A stretch of DNA of 64,000 nucleotides. Origin: JAEUIE01 sp046350055. GTDB taxonomy: Bacteria; Planctomycetota; Planctomycetia; Gemmatales; HRBIN36. The stretch spans positions 2,356,001 to 2,420,000 of the forward strand of contig JAXMBC010000001.1 in NCBI GenBank assembly GCA_046350055.1. The letters are read 5' to 3'. Of the stretch, positions 35,823-43,235 are shown piece by piece (position 1 is the first letter of the stretch; the number at the start of each line of letters is the position of its first letter). The translations under genes were made by a program, and so were the position numbers. The notes beneath the pieces are model-generated. The model was not told the origin of the DNA. It did no database searches and worked only from the letters and a program-made list of their open reading frames with translations.

Positions 35823-36968
35823 ATGTACAAATTCGAACGTGGCGCCAACGGCGAGATTTTTGGGGTAAGGAAGGAGATCCCAAGTACGCGTTCTGATACG
35901 CCATCAACTTGGAGTGAATTGATTCCTGAGGACTACAGTAACCCGGAATATTGTGAATTCCTAACTTGGGCAGCTAGGCATAATGCGGAAATTCAAGAAT
36001 TGTGTATCAGTGATAGCCGATCTATCTTTCTTGCCTCAGAGAACCACTTACTCCAATACTGCAAGGATAACGGTGAACTTCTATGGACGACTGATCGAGG
36101 AAACAGAGCATTCGAAATTGAGCACTACGACATAAGCAACACAGCACAATGTCGAGTCCAAGCACATTTGCAAGACGGAAGTTCGAACTACTTCGTGAGA
36201 CTGCGGACTGCAGTTGCAGATCCTGCATCAACTACAGGGTTAATAGAGCATAACAGCAACATCTTCATTCCGCACTTCTCCCTTAATCACATCAATGATC
36301 AATTAGCGAAAAGCGAGGACACTTTTCGAAGAATCACGAACTGGCCGCTCAATCGGAGCTTCGTTTACCTCGATGTGTCAGACTTCTCGAGCTTTCCGGC
36401 GGGAACACAAGCCGTAGTGATCAACTCAATCATTCGTATAGTCCAACACAAGTCCCTTTGGATTGGCGTCAATGAACGTGCTAATTGGGAGAGCATGATC
36501 TGCATCGGAGATGGTTACATTTTCGCCTTCAAGGATGCCTGCGACGCTGCTTTCTACGCTGCTATTCTGGCATACTACATCGAGGGCTTGATTGCACTCA
36601 AGAAGAGTCAGATCATCCCTGTCGAGTTTCATTTCAGGATCGGAATTCATACTGGGCCAGTTTACAGTTTTTGGGACATTGGCAAGAATGACTGGAACTA
36701 CATTGGGGACGGAATCAACGGTGGACAGAGAGTTCTCGCCGCGGCCGGCAAGGAAAAGGATGATGTGATTTACTTGTCCGATGAAGTGAGAAAGCAGATC
36801 ATTCAGAACAACTTTCACACCGGTCACCATCTCAAGGATATGCGGAAGACGCTTACCAACCGGGGACGACACAAAGACAAACACGACAGGAGCTGGCGTA
36901 TCTATGAAATGAATCATGACGAGATGGTGAACATATTTGGATTCACGCAACTGTACAGCATCGAATAG
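35823..36968 (+). CDS. Class III nucleotide cyclase-like protein
   Basis: A 381-residue protein with a C-terminal cyclase homology domain (about 180-330). Metal-binding Asp residues are D184 in FVYLDVSDFSSF and D230 in ICIGDGYIFAF. Then FHFRIGIHTGPVYSF (269-283) and WNYIGDGINGGQRV (291-304), which supplies the conserved Asn299 and Arg303. The position that selects the base in adenylyl cyclases (the Asp of YDxWG) appears to be Asn292, so the nucleotide made cannot be assigned. The first 170 residues are unrecognised. It has no membrane helix. Together with the HNH gene it could be a signal/effector pair such as a Pycsar-like defence unit; this is inference. Confidence 0.75.
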   Translation: MYKFERGANGEIFGVRKEIPSTRSDTPSTWSELIPEDYSNPEYCEFLTWAARHNAEIQELCISDSRSIFLASENHLLQYCKDNGELLWTTDRGNRAFEIEHYDISNTAQCRVQAHLQDGSSNYFVRLRTAVADPASTTGLIEHNSNIFIPHFSLNHINDQLAKSEDTFRRITNWPLNRSFVYLDVSDFSSFPAGTQAVVINSIIRIVQHKSLWIGVNERANWESMICIGDGYIFAFKDACDAAFYAAILAYYIEGLIALKKSQIIPVEFHFRIGIHTGPVYSFWDIGKNDWNYIGDGINGGQRVLAAAGKEKDDVIYLSDEVRKQIIQNNFHTGHHLKDMRKTLTNRGRHKDKHDRSWRIYEMNHDEMVNIFGFTQLYSIE

Positions 36969-37361
36969 ACAGACAGCAGTGGAGCTGACGTGCAGATTAT
37001 CAAACCCCATGAAGGGCTATCAAAGGAAATCTGATGCGGTTCAATCTCGCTCTGACGCTGGAAGAGCGCATGGATGAACTCCACCCAGGGCTGGAGTGCC
37101 GGGGACGCGACTATTGATGGCGAATGGGTGGTGTACTGCACAAAGGCGGGAGTCGCTGCGCATGCGACTAGCGGTTCTCACCCAATCGTCACAATCCCCC
37201 CAAAATTCCAGAAATTGCACCTATTTGGTCCGCAGTGTGCTATGTTCTTCACACTGAGCCGTCTATGTATTGCGTAGAATGTCGATAGTGAGTAAGAACA
37301 GGCGAACTATTGACGGCTCGGCAGCGTCCCATAAAACTCCTGTGCTAGGGGGTAACAAGCT
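36969..37361. other. Intergenic region with a possible 27-codon peptide ORF
   Basis: About 390 bases after the cyclase gene. An ATG at 37034, preceded by AAAGGAAATCTG, begins a 27-codon frame (MRFNLALTLEERMDEL..., stop near 37117) that could be a short peptide gene or chance. The remainder (37180-37360) is AT-richer and must contain the promoter for the small gene at 37362. No RNA gene is recognised. Confidence 0.4.
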
Positions 37362-37571
37362 ATGCGTAACTACATCGAATGTGAGCCTCGTTGCGAGACG
37401 ACCTCAATGACAATCAGTGAGCGTGGACAAAGGACTCCACCGGTTGCTGCTCGTAAGCATCTGACCCTCAGCACCTCTCACACCATTGCTGCCGCGCTGA
37501 AGGACCCGAATCACCCTGCGATCTCGGTACATGAGCCCGCCGAGGAACTCGATGAGGACCACGGGTACTAA
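37362..37571 (+). CDS. Small protein of unknown function
   Basis: A 69-residue frame with an acidic C-terminus (VHEPAEELDEDHGY). Support comes from a GGGGGTAACAAGCT ribosome-binding region before the ATG and a strong terminator 25 bases after the stop. The sequence shows no motif I recognise. It sits upstream of the GNAT gene but is separated from it by the terminator, so an antitoxin role is not indicated. Confidence 0.45.
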   Translation: MRNYIECEPRCETTSMTISERGQRTPPVAARKHLTLSTSHTIAAALKDPNHPAISVHEPAEELDEDHGY

Positions 37572-37595
37572 GCAAAGAGTAATATTTTTGCAATT

Positions 37596-37629
37596 AAAGC
37601 CTCACGGTATAAATTATCGTGAGGCTTTT
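37596..37629. terminator. Bidirectional rho-independent terminator
   Basis: An 11-bp stem AAAGCCTCACG / CGTGAGGCTTT with an 11-base loop, followed by TTC on the plus strand and preceded by A-rich sequence. It lies between the small ORF and the GNAT gene. Confidence 0.8.
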
Positions 37630-37642
37630 CCATTGGTGACTG

Positions 37643-38266
37643 ATGAATCAACGTCTCTTGCGGGTGCCGCTCCGAATCAAAGGGATGAATCCTCAACATC
37701 TTGCTGACATTGCTGCCTTTAGCTGTGGCGATGAACCGCATTGCGATTACTTGAATTGGTGGATCAAAGCACACGAATCGCAACTTAACAGCGCGAAATA
37801 CCTTCTCGAAAATGGTCCATCTACCTTCAGAGCGTGGCTCTATTACGACCGATCAGAGCCAGCCCAACTTGTAGGCTACGGTTCAATCATGAACGTGCAG
37901 TACACTTGGTTCTCTGGCTGGGAGTTTCATGGACTTGCGGCGGAGTTTCCAGCACTAGCACTCAACAAGAAATTCAAGAAACAGAAGTTTGGTGAAAAGT
38001 CCTATGCAACTCACATACTCCATGATCTGATCGTTGAAACGAATAAGCGGATCAACAACGGAGAAATTGAGCCAGTGATTCTGTTGTGGGTTGATCCTAT
38101 TAACACAGAAGCGAGGGTATTCTACGATAAGAAAGGATTCATCAAGTTAGAGGATCAGACGTACGAAGAAGATGGAATCCACTATGAAGCGTGGTACTCA
38201 AAGATTATTCCACCTGAAAGTGAACCGCCAACTCTTTCCGCTGAAAGCCACGCGATTCTCCCTTGA
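37643..38266 (+). CDS. GNAT-fold acetyltransferase-like protein
   Basis: A 207-residue protein. It has the pattern of a GNAT N-acetyltransferase: a central strand QLVGYGSIMN, the segment KKQKFGEKSYATHILHDLIVETNKRI in place of the usual acetyl-CoA pyrophosphate loop and helix, then VILLWVDPINTEARVFYDKKGFIKL, where N-x-x-A-R-x-F-Y-x-K-x-G-F is the classic C-terminal GNAT motif. The Q/R-x-x-G-x-G/A loop is not clear, so acetyl-CoA binding is uncertain. It is cargo in the left arm of the island. Confidence 0.65.
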   Translation: MNQRLLRVPLRIKGMNPQHLADIAAFSCGDEPHCDYLNWWIKAHESQLNSAKYLLENGPSTFRAWLYYDRSEPAQLVGYGSIMNVQYTWFSGWEFHGLAAEFPALALNKKFKKQKFGEKSYATHILHDLIVETNKRINNGEIEPVILLWVDPINTEARVFYDKKGFIKLEDQTYEEDGIHYEAWYSKIIPPESEPPTLSAESHAILP

Positions 38267-38601
38267 CACGTTCACTATTCCCGCGGCTATCGAGGCCGCA
38301 TGCTCCACTTCACGCAATCCCCCGCCTTCCTTCAAGCCTGTCACCAGTAGCCCGCCGGATCGCTGACTTCAAACGATCCAAGGACAGGAAGGCCCGCAGA
38401 TGGCGACCCTGTCTTGTCGACGATTGCTACGACAAAACGCAAAACGAACCATGGTTCGTTTCTAAGTATTCTCATGCCCATTACCTCTGCTGTGACCTCA
38501 CCAGCATGATTTTCCGCACCAACACCCACACCCATGATGCAAGCCGCTTCCTTAGACACCATGTAACGGCAGAAAGGAACTACATCGAGCAGCGCAACCA
38601 A
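38267..38601. other. Intergenic region carrying a palindrome, no supported gene
   Basis: Frames are open on both strands (38263-38625 rightward, 38341-38601 leftward), but neither has a domain or good start. The stretch contains the 20-bp palindrome at 38442-38461. Confidence 0.5.
38442..38461. repeat. Palindrome AAACGAACCATGGTTCGTTT, copy 1
   Basis: A perfect 20-bp palindrome. The same 14-bp core, CGAACCATGGTTCG, occurs at 42864-42877 and 43695-43708. All three copies are inside the island, and I see none elsewhere in the window. Confidence 0.8.
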
Positions 38602-39081
38602 TCACTGTTTCAGCCGAATCGATAATAACACACTGAACACCAGCGCCCCGAATCCGCTGGCGATGATACCGACTAGCTTTTCGTTTCCAAGTTCTGCTTT
38701 GTAGACTCGTGGCACCCAGGGGCTATCGACTCCCCAATACATCGGCACAGTCGTATCGAAGAAGAAGAGATAATAGACTGCGGCGGCAACGCAACAGAAT
38801 ATTGCGAGGCTGGGAAGCAAGCGAGTCCAGTCGATTGGGGGCATTTTGTCTGGTGTAGCCCGCATAACCGGGTGAAGTCTAAAGTTCCCGACATTGATTT
38901 GGTGCAAGCCCACAGGCTCGGCTGGCATCTCCTCCTGAATCTGGGCCTGCTTAGCTCCTGGGATGCTGTTGGATTGGCTACACTTCGTACATTTGCACTT
39001 TCTCCCGGAGTACTCTGGTTTCGCCTTCAGCAGCTTGCCACAACTCCAGCATGGGAATTCAATCATTGGTGCTGACTCCAT
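38602..39081 (-). CDS. Zinc-ribbon membrane protein (island copy)
   Basis: A 159-residue protein. Residues 1-45 (PCWSCGKLLKAKPEYSGRKC then KCTKC) form a zinc ribbon almost identical to the chromosomal protein at 34109-34591, including the leading MESAPMIEF. The rest is different: two hydrophobic segments (LLPSLAIFCCVAAAVYYLFFF and LVGIIASGFGALVFSVLLSI). The shared head and unrelated tail point to domain swapping or recombination between relatives. The function is unknown. The frame reaches 39156, but the conserved MESAP start is preferred. Confidence 0.7.
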   Translation of the reverse strand: MESAPMIEFPCWSCGKLLKAKPEYSGRKCKCTKCSQSNSIPGAKQAQIQEEMPAEPVGLHQINVGNFRLHPVMRATPDKMPPIDWTRLLPSLAIFCCVAAAVYYLFFFDTTVPMYWGVDSPWVPRVYKAELGNEKLVGIIASGFGALVFSVLLSIRLKQ

Positions 39082-39154
39082 AGTGTTATTCGATGCTATC
39101 GATGCTTGGTGATGGATGCCAATTTTAATCCGACATAGGTTGATTGGAATGACC

Positions 39155-39288
39155 AACTTTACACAGGAGACACAAGATACACATGATACTTAGGATTATC
39201 TGCCAACACACTCCTGAGAATCCTGTGACTCCTGTGACTCCTGTGACTCCTGTGACTCCTGTGACTCCTGTGACTCCTGTGTAAAGTT
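39155..39288. repeat. Iteron-like tandem repeat framed by a 14-bp inverted repeat; candidate origin
   Basis: Six perfect direct copies of the 9-mer TCCTGTGAC run from 39221 to 39274, followed by a partial copy. The block is framed by AACTTTACACAGGA (39155-39168) and its exact reverse complement TCCTGTGTAAAGTT (39275-39288). The 9-mer partly overlaps the right arm. Regular direct repeats next to an inverted repeat are typical of replication origins and packaging sites, but no replication protein with an obvious match is known. It lies between the zinc-ribbon and small terminase genes. Confidence 0.6.
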
Positions 39289-39301
39289 CAGGCAAGATCT
39301 C

Positions 39302-39781
39302 CTACGCTGCTAGTCGTGCTTTCACCGAGAGCACCAACCTGTTGATCAGTTCCACACGCTCCTCGTCCGACATCTGTACGGACTCCGCCTGGATCGGTCC
39401 GCCATCCTTGCCGGTGACCTCGAGCTTGTCTCGGAACATGCCGATATGCTTCCCGATGAGTTCAAGAGCCCGAGCAGCACCCCGGGAATCGAAGCGATAC
39501 TCACCGGTAGGCTCACCTGTCGCATCAACGACCGGCTCTGTCTGCATGCACCGCTCTGCAACGGTCTTGAGGTTCTTCACCACCCATTCCGCATCGACCT
39601 GGCAGCGGTTCGACTTCTCCGCCAATCCTTTCTGGATTGCCTCACGTACCCCAGTTTTCCCAAGGAGTTGCCGACCGTACTCGTCCGCTGTCTTGGGGCT
39701 ATAACCTGCCCTGATGGCGGCCTGTGTGGCATTGCAGTCGATCAAATACTCTTCGACAAATCTCTCTTGCTTGTGGTTCAT
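39302..39781 (-). CDS. Phage terminase small subunit
   Basis: A 159-residue protein of the Terminase_2 (TerS) type. The N-terminal HTH is KQERFVEEYLIDCNATQAAI and RAGYSPKTADEYGRQLLGKTGV, the classic TerS start, followed by VREAIQKGLAEKSNRCQVDAEWVVKNLKTVAERC. The C-terminus has DEERVELINRLV. TerS binds pac/cos DNA and loads the large subunit. No large terminase, portal or capsid gene is present in the island. A stand-alone TerS is characteristic of phage satellites that redirect a helper phage's packaging. Confidence 0.85.
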   Translation of the reverse strand: MNHKQERFVEEYLIDCNATQAAIRAGYSPKTADEYGRQLLGKTGVREAIQKGLAEKSNRCQVDAEWVVKNLKTVAERCMQTEPVVDATGEPTGEYRFDSRGAARALELIGKHIGMFRDKLEVTGKDGGPIQAESVQMSDEERVELINRLVLSVKARLAA

Positions 39782-39807
39782 ATCAGAGCTCCTCTTACTG
39801 GCAGTTC

Positions 39808-40038
39808 CTAGCGCCCCTTCCGAGGCGGCGATTTCTTAACTGTACAGTTGGCGAACGCCGAGCACTCAACTCCCAGGGCACGGCAGTACGCGAAAAGATC
39901 ATCGGACGGGATGACACGAAGGCTCTGCTCATGGTTCCTGAGCGTACCCAGGGGCCTGCCGCTGGCATCGGCGAGTTGCTTCTGAGTCATACCCTTTTGC
40001 TTCCGCAGTTCCTGAAGCTGTTCTCCGTAACTTGGCAT
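39808..40038 (-). CDS. XRE-family transcriptional repressor
   Basis: A 76-residue Cro/CI-type protein. LRKQKGMTQKQLADASGRPLGTLRNHEQ is the HTH (helices 2-3 at about residues 10-32). The start at 40038 is the conserved family start; the open frame runs to 40128. It is divergent from the long rightward operon, and overlapping promoters and an inverted repeat lie between. This is the arrangement of a lysis/lysogeny or SaPI Stl-type switch. Confidence 0.8.
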   Translation of the reverse strand: MPSYGEQLQELRKQKGMTQKQLADASGRPLGTLRNHEQSLRVIPSDDLFAYCRALGVECSAFANCTVKKSPPRKGR

Positions 40039-40078
40039 GCCGAATCCCCGCGGGTGTCGATGTCGGTAGTCTATCACG

Positions 40079-40089
40079 ATTATAGCAAG
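40079..40089 (-). promoter_or_regulatory. Leftward extended -10 promoter of the repressor gene
   Basis: On the minus strand TTGCTATAAT provides an extended -10 (TGnTATAAT) about 40 bases upstream of the XRE start. No good -35 is seen. Confidence 0.55.
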
Positions 40090-40114
40090 TACACCAAATA
40101 AAGTAGTATTTAGA

Positions 40115-40156
40115 TTGACGTACAACATGGCTTGAGGTACTCTGAACTAAGTACCT
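40115..40156 (+). promoter_or_regulatory. Rightward promoter with overlapping operator
   Basis: TTGACG (40115-40120), a 17-base spacer and TACTCT (40138-40143). A perfect 7-bp inverted repeat AGGTACT-8 bases-AGTACCT (40135-40141, 40150-40156) covers the -10 and start region, the position expected for a repressor operator. It would drive the long operon from 40189. Confidence 0.6.
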
Positions 40157-40188
40157 GGCTAAGTGTTATCGTTTCGGAGACAAAGACC

Positions 40189-40557
40189 ATGCGGGCGCGA
40201 AGAGTATCAAAGCCATCGCCTGGATACGTAGAGTCTGCGATTGTGGTGTCTAATGAGTTGCTCGCCGTCGACCTGGCTGCTCGTCAAGAGAGCTTGTCGA
40301 AAGGTGCCACTAATACCGATCGGCATGATTCAATCTGCATAGCAGCTTACGAGGCTGCTCAACTGCTGCTTGAGATTGCGAGTTCTCCCGCAGGGCTGGA
40401 GCACCAGGCCCGGTTGCTTTCTGCAGCAAGCAAGATCATGAACCAGGTGAACGAAATTGCTCCCGGTCTCTGGTCTTATGGTGTCGGCGTGATGCTGGAA
40501 CGGGCAGCCAAGACCATCAGCACGGAACAAAACAACCGCCATGACTATCGTCGGTAG
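40189..40557 (+). CDS. Hypothetical protein, first gene of rightward operon
   Basis: A 122-residue basic-to-neutral helical protein (AAYEAAQLLLEIASSPAGLE, ARLLSAASKIMNQVNEIAPG). I do not recognise a family. The start at 40189 (MRARRVSK) has CGGAGACAAAGACC upstream; the frame extends to 40132. Its place directly after the repressor-controlled promoter is the place of early genes in phages and satellites. Confidence 0.6.
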   Translation: MRARRVSKPSPGYVESAIVVSNELLAVDLAARQESLSKGATNTDRHDSICIAAYEAAQLLLEIASSPAGLEHQARLLSAASKIMNQVNEIAPGLWSYGVGVMLERAAKTISTEQNNRHDYRR

Positions 40558-40600
40558 TGGCGGGGGGTAGGTTTTCATTCCTTTGGAAAGGGGCTCGAAC

Positions 40601-40798
40601 ATGCTAATGCAAAGCGATCTGATCACGCCAACCGAAGCAGCCAAGCTCATCCCACCCAGGCGGGGCAAGCGGGTGCATGCGTCTACGATTATCCGATGGG
40701 GCAAGGCCGGTCGGTTCAAGCTCTACGAATCCAACGGCTACCGCGTGTCGTGCTCTGAGATAATGCACAAGTTCAGGGTTCGCATCTCCAACGGATAA
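40601..40798 (+). CDS. Small excisionase/MerR-like HTH protein
   Basis: A 65-residue protein. TPTEAAKLIPPRRGKRVHAS and TIIRWGKAGRFKLYESNGYR form a winged-helix of the excisionase/HTH_17 type. GGAAAGGGG lies 8 bases before the ATG. It may act as a directionality factor or regulator. It is one of three such proteins in the island (also 43015-43233 and 46358-46582). Confidence 0.65.
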   Translation: MLMQSDLITPTEAAKLIPPRRGKRVHASTIIRWGKAGRFKLYESNGYRVSCSEIMHKFRVRISNG

Positions 40799-40840
40799 CA
40801 GGGCTGTTCCATCTCATCTCGTCATCAGGAGGATCTTTTG

Positions 40841-41224
40841 ATGTCTGCTTCGTATTCCGCATTCACAACTCACGCTATCCCTGTCTGCAATACCCTGCTG
40901 CAATCCATGATCGATAAGTTCCTGGATGATTTCAACCGTGGGGCGAATGGTGATACCCTCGTGGATGTCAGTATCTGCCACGCCCTGCAAGATTGCCTGG
41001 CAACCATGCAGGCTGGGACGGAGGACAAGACCGCCTGCACGTTGACGAATGCCGCCTACCAGTTCGCCCGCGTGCTCAACAGCAGCCTCGAAACCGAGGA
41101 GACGCAGGCGATTGCCGGGATACTGAAGCAGGCTACTGCACTGGTTCCGCAGGGTTCAAAGCACTCGGGCAGCACGCAGACGATATCCAGACAGAAACGC
41201 ACTGCTGCTCGAGCTATCGCATAG
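40841..41224 (+). CDS. Hypothetical helical protein
   Basis: A 127-residue protein with a strong AGGAGGATCTTTTG before the ATG. The body is predicted helical (LLQSMIDKFLDDFNRG, NAAYQFARVLNSSLETEETQ) and the tail is basic (SRQKRTAARAIA). Its shape is like the protein at 40189-40557 (about 120-130 residues, all-helical), but I cannot show homology. A terminator follows at 41252. Confidence 0.6.
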   Translation: MSASYSAFTTHAIPVCNTLLQSMIDKFLDDFNRGANGDTLVDVSICHALQDCLATMQAGTEDKTACTLTNAAYQFARVLNSSLETEETQAIAGILKQATALVPQGSKHSGSTQTISRQKRTAARAIA

Positions 41225-41251
41225 TTTCAATCAGTTCAAAAACCTTTACAA

Positions 41252-41289
41252 AGCCAGCCTGGCCATAACTAGGCTGGCTGCTCTGTTTT
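41252..41289 (+). terminator. Rho-independent terminator
   Basis: A perfect 9-bp stem AGCCAGCCT / AGGCTGGCT with a 10-base loop (41252-41279), followed by GCTCTGTTTT. Confidence 0.75.
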
Positions 41290-41358
41290 CAGGAGTAGCC
41301 TGCATAATTGCATTCGTCATCGCCAAGGATAGGCGACACAGAACAAGGGGAATTCCGA

Positions 41359-42753
41359 ATGTACCAGCGAGATGTATCAGCCGAGTTGAAGGAAGAGATA
41401 GGCCGCCTGGCTGTGGCCCTGGATCGGCTCGCCGAAGTGCACGCGAAAGATCGAGGCGTTAAGGATGAGGCTGCCAGAGAAACCCTCGAGTGGCTCAAGC
41501 GGAACGGTGCCAAGGATATCAAAGAGGTTCCGGCCTCCGATGATCGGGCCGATGAACTCAAGACGAGTTATGTGCGGCGGGGTGTCTCTCCCGCTGGTGG
41601 CCTGGGCGATAGCGGCGGGATCGACTTCACGACGATCAACCGGCTCAATTCGGCGTTTCGTGCTCTGCAAGGCGACGTAGGTGGATTCCAGCGTACCCTT
41701 GCGGCTGCCTCGCATTGGGGCAGCAAGGCGATGGGTCTTGCGGAGAAGTTGCAGGAATCTACCTCGAGCGACTCGACAAAACCTCTCAACCTCAAGCAAG
41801 CCAAGATCAACACAATTAACAAGCTCCTCGACGAGAAGGGCCTCTCGGCTGGCATTGCCGAGTACTTCAACACTGCCGGGCCGCGGGTTTCGGATATCGA
41901 AGAGTCACGCAAGTACATGGGCTATGACGAAGCCCTCAAGGAAGCTCAGAAGAAAAGCGACGAGCGGCTACTCTCCAAGGCGAAGCAGGCAGCGAAGCCG
42001 GCTCCCCCGAAGGATAACGGTCTGCTGGTGCCTCCTCCTCCTGGTACGATCTCGGGCGGTCTGGACGTGGCTGCACTCGCCAAGATTGCCACGACAACGG
42101 CCTTGATTGCAGCGCCCATCGTAGCGGGGAAGATGATACAGGCTTCGGCCATGAGCCAGATCGAAGGGGCTCGGCCTTTCCAGATGCTCGATGCCGGCCT
42201 GGCGACGTCGTTTGCCATGTACGATCAGAAGAACCTCGTCACGAAGATGAGGCAAGCCCGCGGCATCTCGAGCAGCATGGATCAGTTGCTAGGCTCTGAG
42301 GCAAGATTCCAAGAGACACTCGAGCCGATCAAGACTGCGGCAAGCAATGCCTGGAGCTCATTCACATCGGGCGGGGTCGATCTGCTCAATACTCTGCTCA
42401 AGCCGATTAGCTGGCTTGCCAAGGGTGATCGCAAGAGCAATCGAGATAGGGCACTTGACCAGCAGGCGTGGAATGGTGCCAGCATTGGTGCCTGGATCGG
42501 CGGAGCTATCGGCGGCCTCGGTGGCCTGTTCTTCGGCGGTGTCGGTGCCATTCCCGGCGCGATGTGGGGCGCTGCTGCGGGTGGCGGTATTGGCTTTGCT
42601 ACTGGCGGGTTCGAGGAGATGATAACCGAAAGACGGAAGAAAGAGCTTGATAAGATCATTGGCGACGGGCAGAAGCACAAGGGCATGATCGACATATTCG
42701 CCATGGAACTCGAAAATAAGGGCGTGTGTCCGCCTCGCAAGTTTGTACCGTAA
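41359..42753 (+). CDS. Phage-structural or pore-like protein with Gly-rich hydrophobic tail
   Basis: A 464-residue protein. The N-terminal 60 residues are charged and helical (LKEEIGRLAVALDRLAEVHAKD). Residues about 60-190 are hydrophilic. A hydrophobic segment (VAALAKIATTTALIAAPIVAG) is near residue 250, followed by KAASNAWSSFTSG-like helices. Residues about 385-435 are Gly/Ala/Ile-rich (IGAWIGGAIGGLGGLFFGGV). The pattern resembles tape-measure fragments, ejection proteins, or pore-forming bacteriocin-like domains. No specific family is recognised. AAGGGG precedes the ATG at 41359. It has its own terminator (42776) and no structural phage gene next to it. Confidence 0.6.
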   Translation: MYQRDVSAELKEEIGRLAVALDRLAEVHAKDRGVKDEAARETLEWLKRNGAKDIKEVPASDDRADELKTSYVRRGVSPAGGLGDSGGIDFTTINRLNSAFRALQGDVGGFQRTLAAASHWGSKAMGLAEKLQESTSSDSTKPLNLKQAKINTINKLLDEKGLSAGIAEYFNTAGPRVSDIEESRKYMGYDEALKEAQKKSDERLLSKAKQAAKPAPPKDNGLLVPPPPGTISGGLDVAALAKIATTTALIAAPIVAGKMIQASAMSQIEGARPFQMLDAGLATSFAMYDQKNLVTKMRQARGISSSMDQLLGSEARFQETLEPIKTAASNAWSSFTSGGVDLLNTLLKPISWLAKGDRKSNRDRALDQQAWNGASIGAWIGGAIGGLGGLFFGGVGAIPGAMWGAAAGGGIGFATGGFEEMITERRKKELDKIIGDGQKHKGMIDIFAMELENKGVCPPRKFVP

Positions 42754-42775
42754 ACGGGCGATCCTTGCCCGCATG

Positions 42776-42834
42776 CATCCCGTGGTGACGCAGGTTTCCC
42801 CCTTTTTCCTGCTTGCCACGGGATGTTTTGTTTT
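42776..42834 (+). terminator. Long-loop rho-independent terminator
   Basis: A perfect 10-bp stem CATCCCGTGG / CCACGGGATG (42776-42785, 42816-42825) with a 30-base loop holding an inner CAGG/CCTG pair, followed by TTTTGTTTT. Confidence 0.75.
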
Positions 42835-42858
42835 CCCCACGCTAGAGGTAGCAAAGCC

Positions 42859-42882
42859 AAAAACGAACCATGGTTCGTTTTT
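42859..42882. repeat. Palindrome, copy 2 (24 bp)
   Basis: A perfect 24-bp palindrome with the core CGAACCATGGTTCG, extended by AAAAA and TTTTT on each side. It lies between the terminator and the HTH gene at 43015, in a promoter region. Confidence 0.8.
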
Positions 42883-43014
42883 CTTAGATGACGTTTTCTG
42901 AGATGCTTCATCGTTCCGAATTATTCTGGAAAAATTCGGCAAATTCTTGTTTGGCCGTTGGCGTAGTGTGCAGAATCGAAATCCATGAAGATCAATCGTC
43001 ACGAGGTAGAAACG

Positions 43015-43233
43015 ATGCACACTTCAGTAACAGCAACACCTCATCAGGCAGACAGTTTGGAGCTTTTGACGTCCATAGAAGCGGCAAAGGTACTCCGTAT
43101 GTCGGAACGCAAGTTGCGAAACCTTACAAAACAGGGCTTGATCCGAATGGTTCGTCTCGGCGGTAGCGTTCGATACCAACCAGGCGATCTAAAAGCTTAT
43201 GTCGAGAACTGCATGGCCGAAAGGGTAGCGTAA
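43015..43233 (+). CDS. Excisionase-family HTH DNA-binding protein
   Basis: A 72-residue protein. LLTSIEAAKVLRMSERKLRN and QGLIRMVRLGGSVRYQPGDL form the HTH_17 winged-helix. The start at 43015 has GAGGTAGAAACG upstream; an in-frame ATG at 42985 has no ribosome binding site. It could act as a regulator of the following ParB-like gene. Confidence 0.75.
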   Translation: MHTSVTATPHQADSLELLTSIEAAKVLRMSERKLRNLTKQGLIRMVRLGGSVRYQPGDLKAYVENCMAERVA

Positions 43234-43235
43234 CC

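Noticed and set aside
37643..38266. GNAT protein with the upstream 69-residue ORF as a toxin-antitoxin pair
   Set aside because: A strong bidirectional terminator separates them, and the small protein has no RHH or other antitoxin-like sequence.
38263..38625. Frames on both strands over the palindrome region as genes
   Set aside because: Composition is irregular, there is no ribosome binding site, and both strands being open argues for chance; the palindrome gives the same residues (NEPWFV) by being read through.
39221..39288. CRISPR array
   Set aside because: The unit is only 9 bases with no spacers; it is a simple tandem iteron-like array, and no cas genes are in the window.
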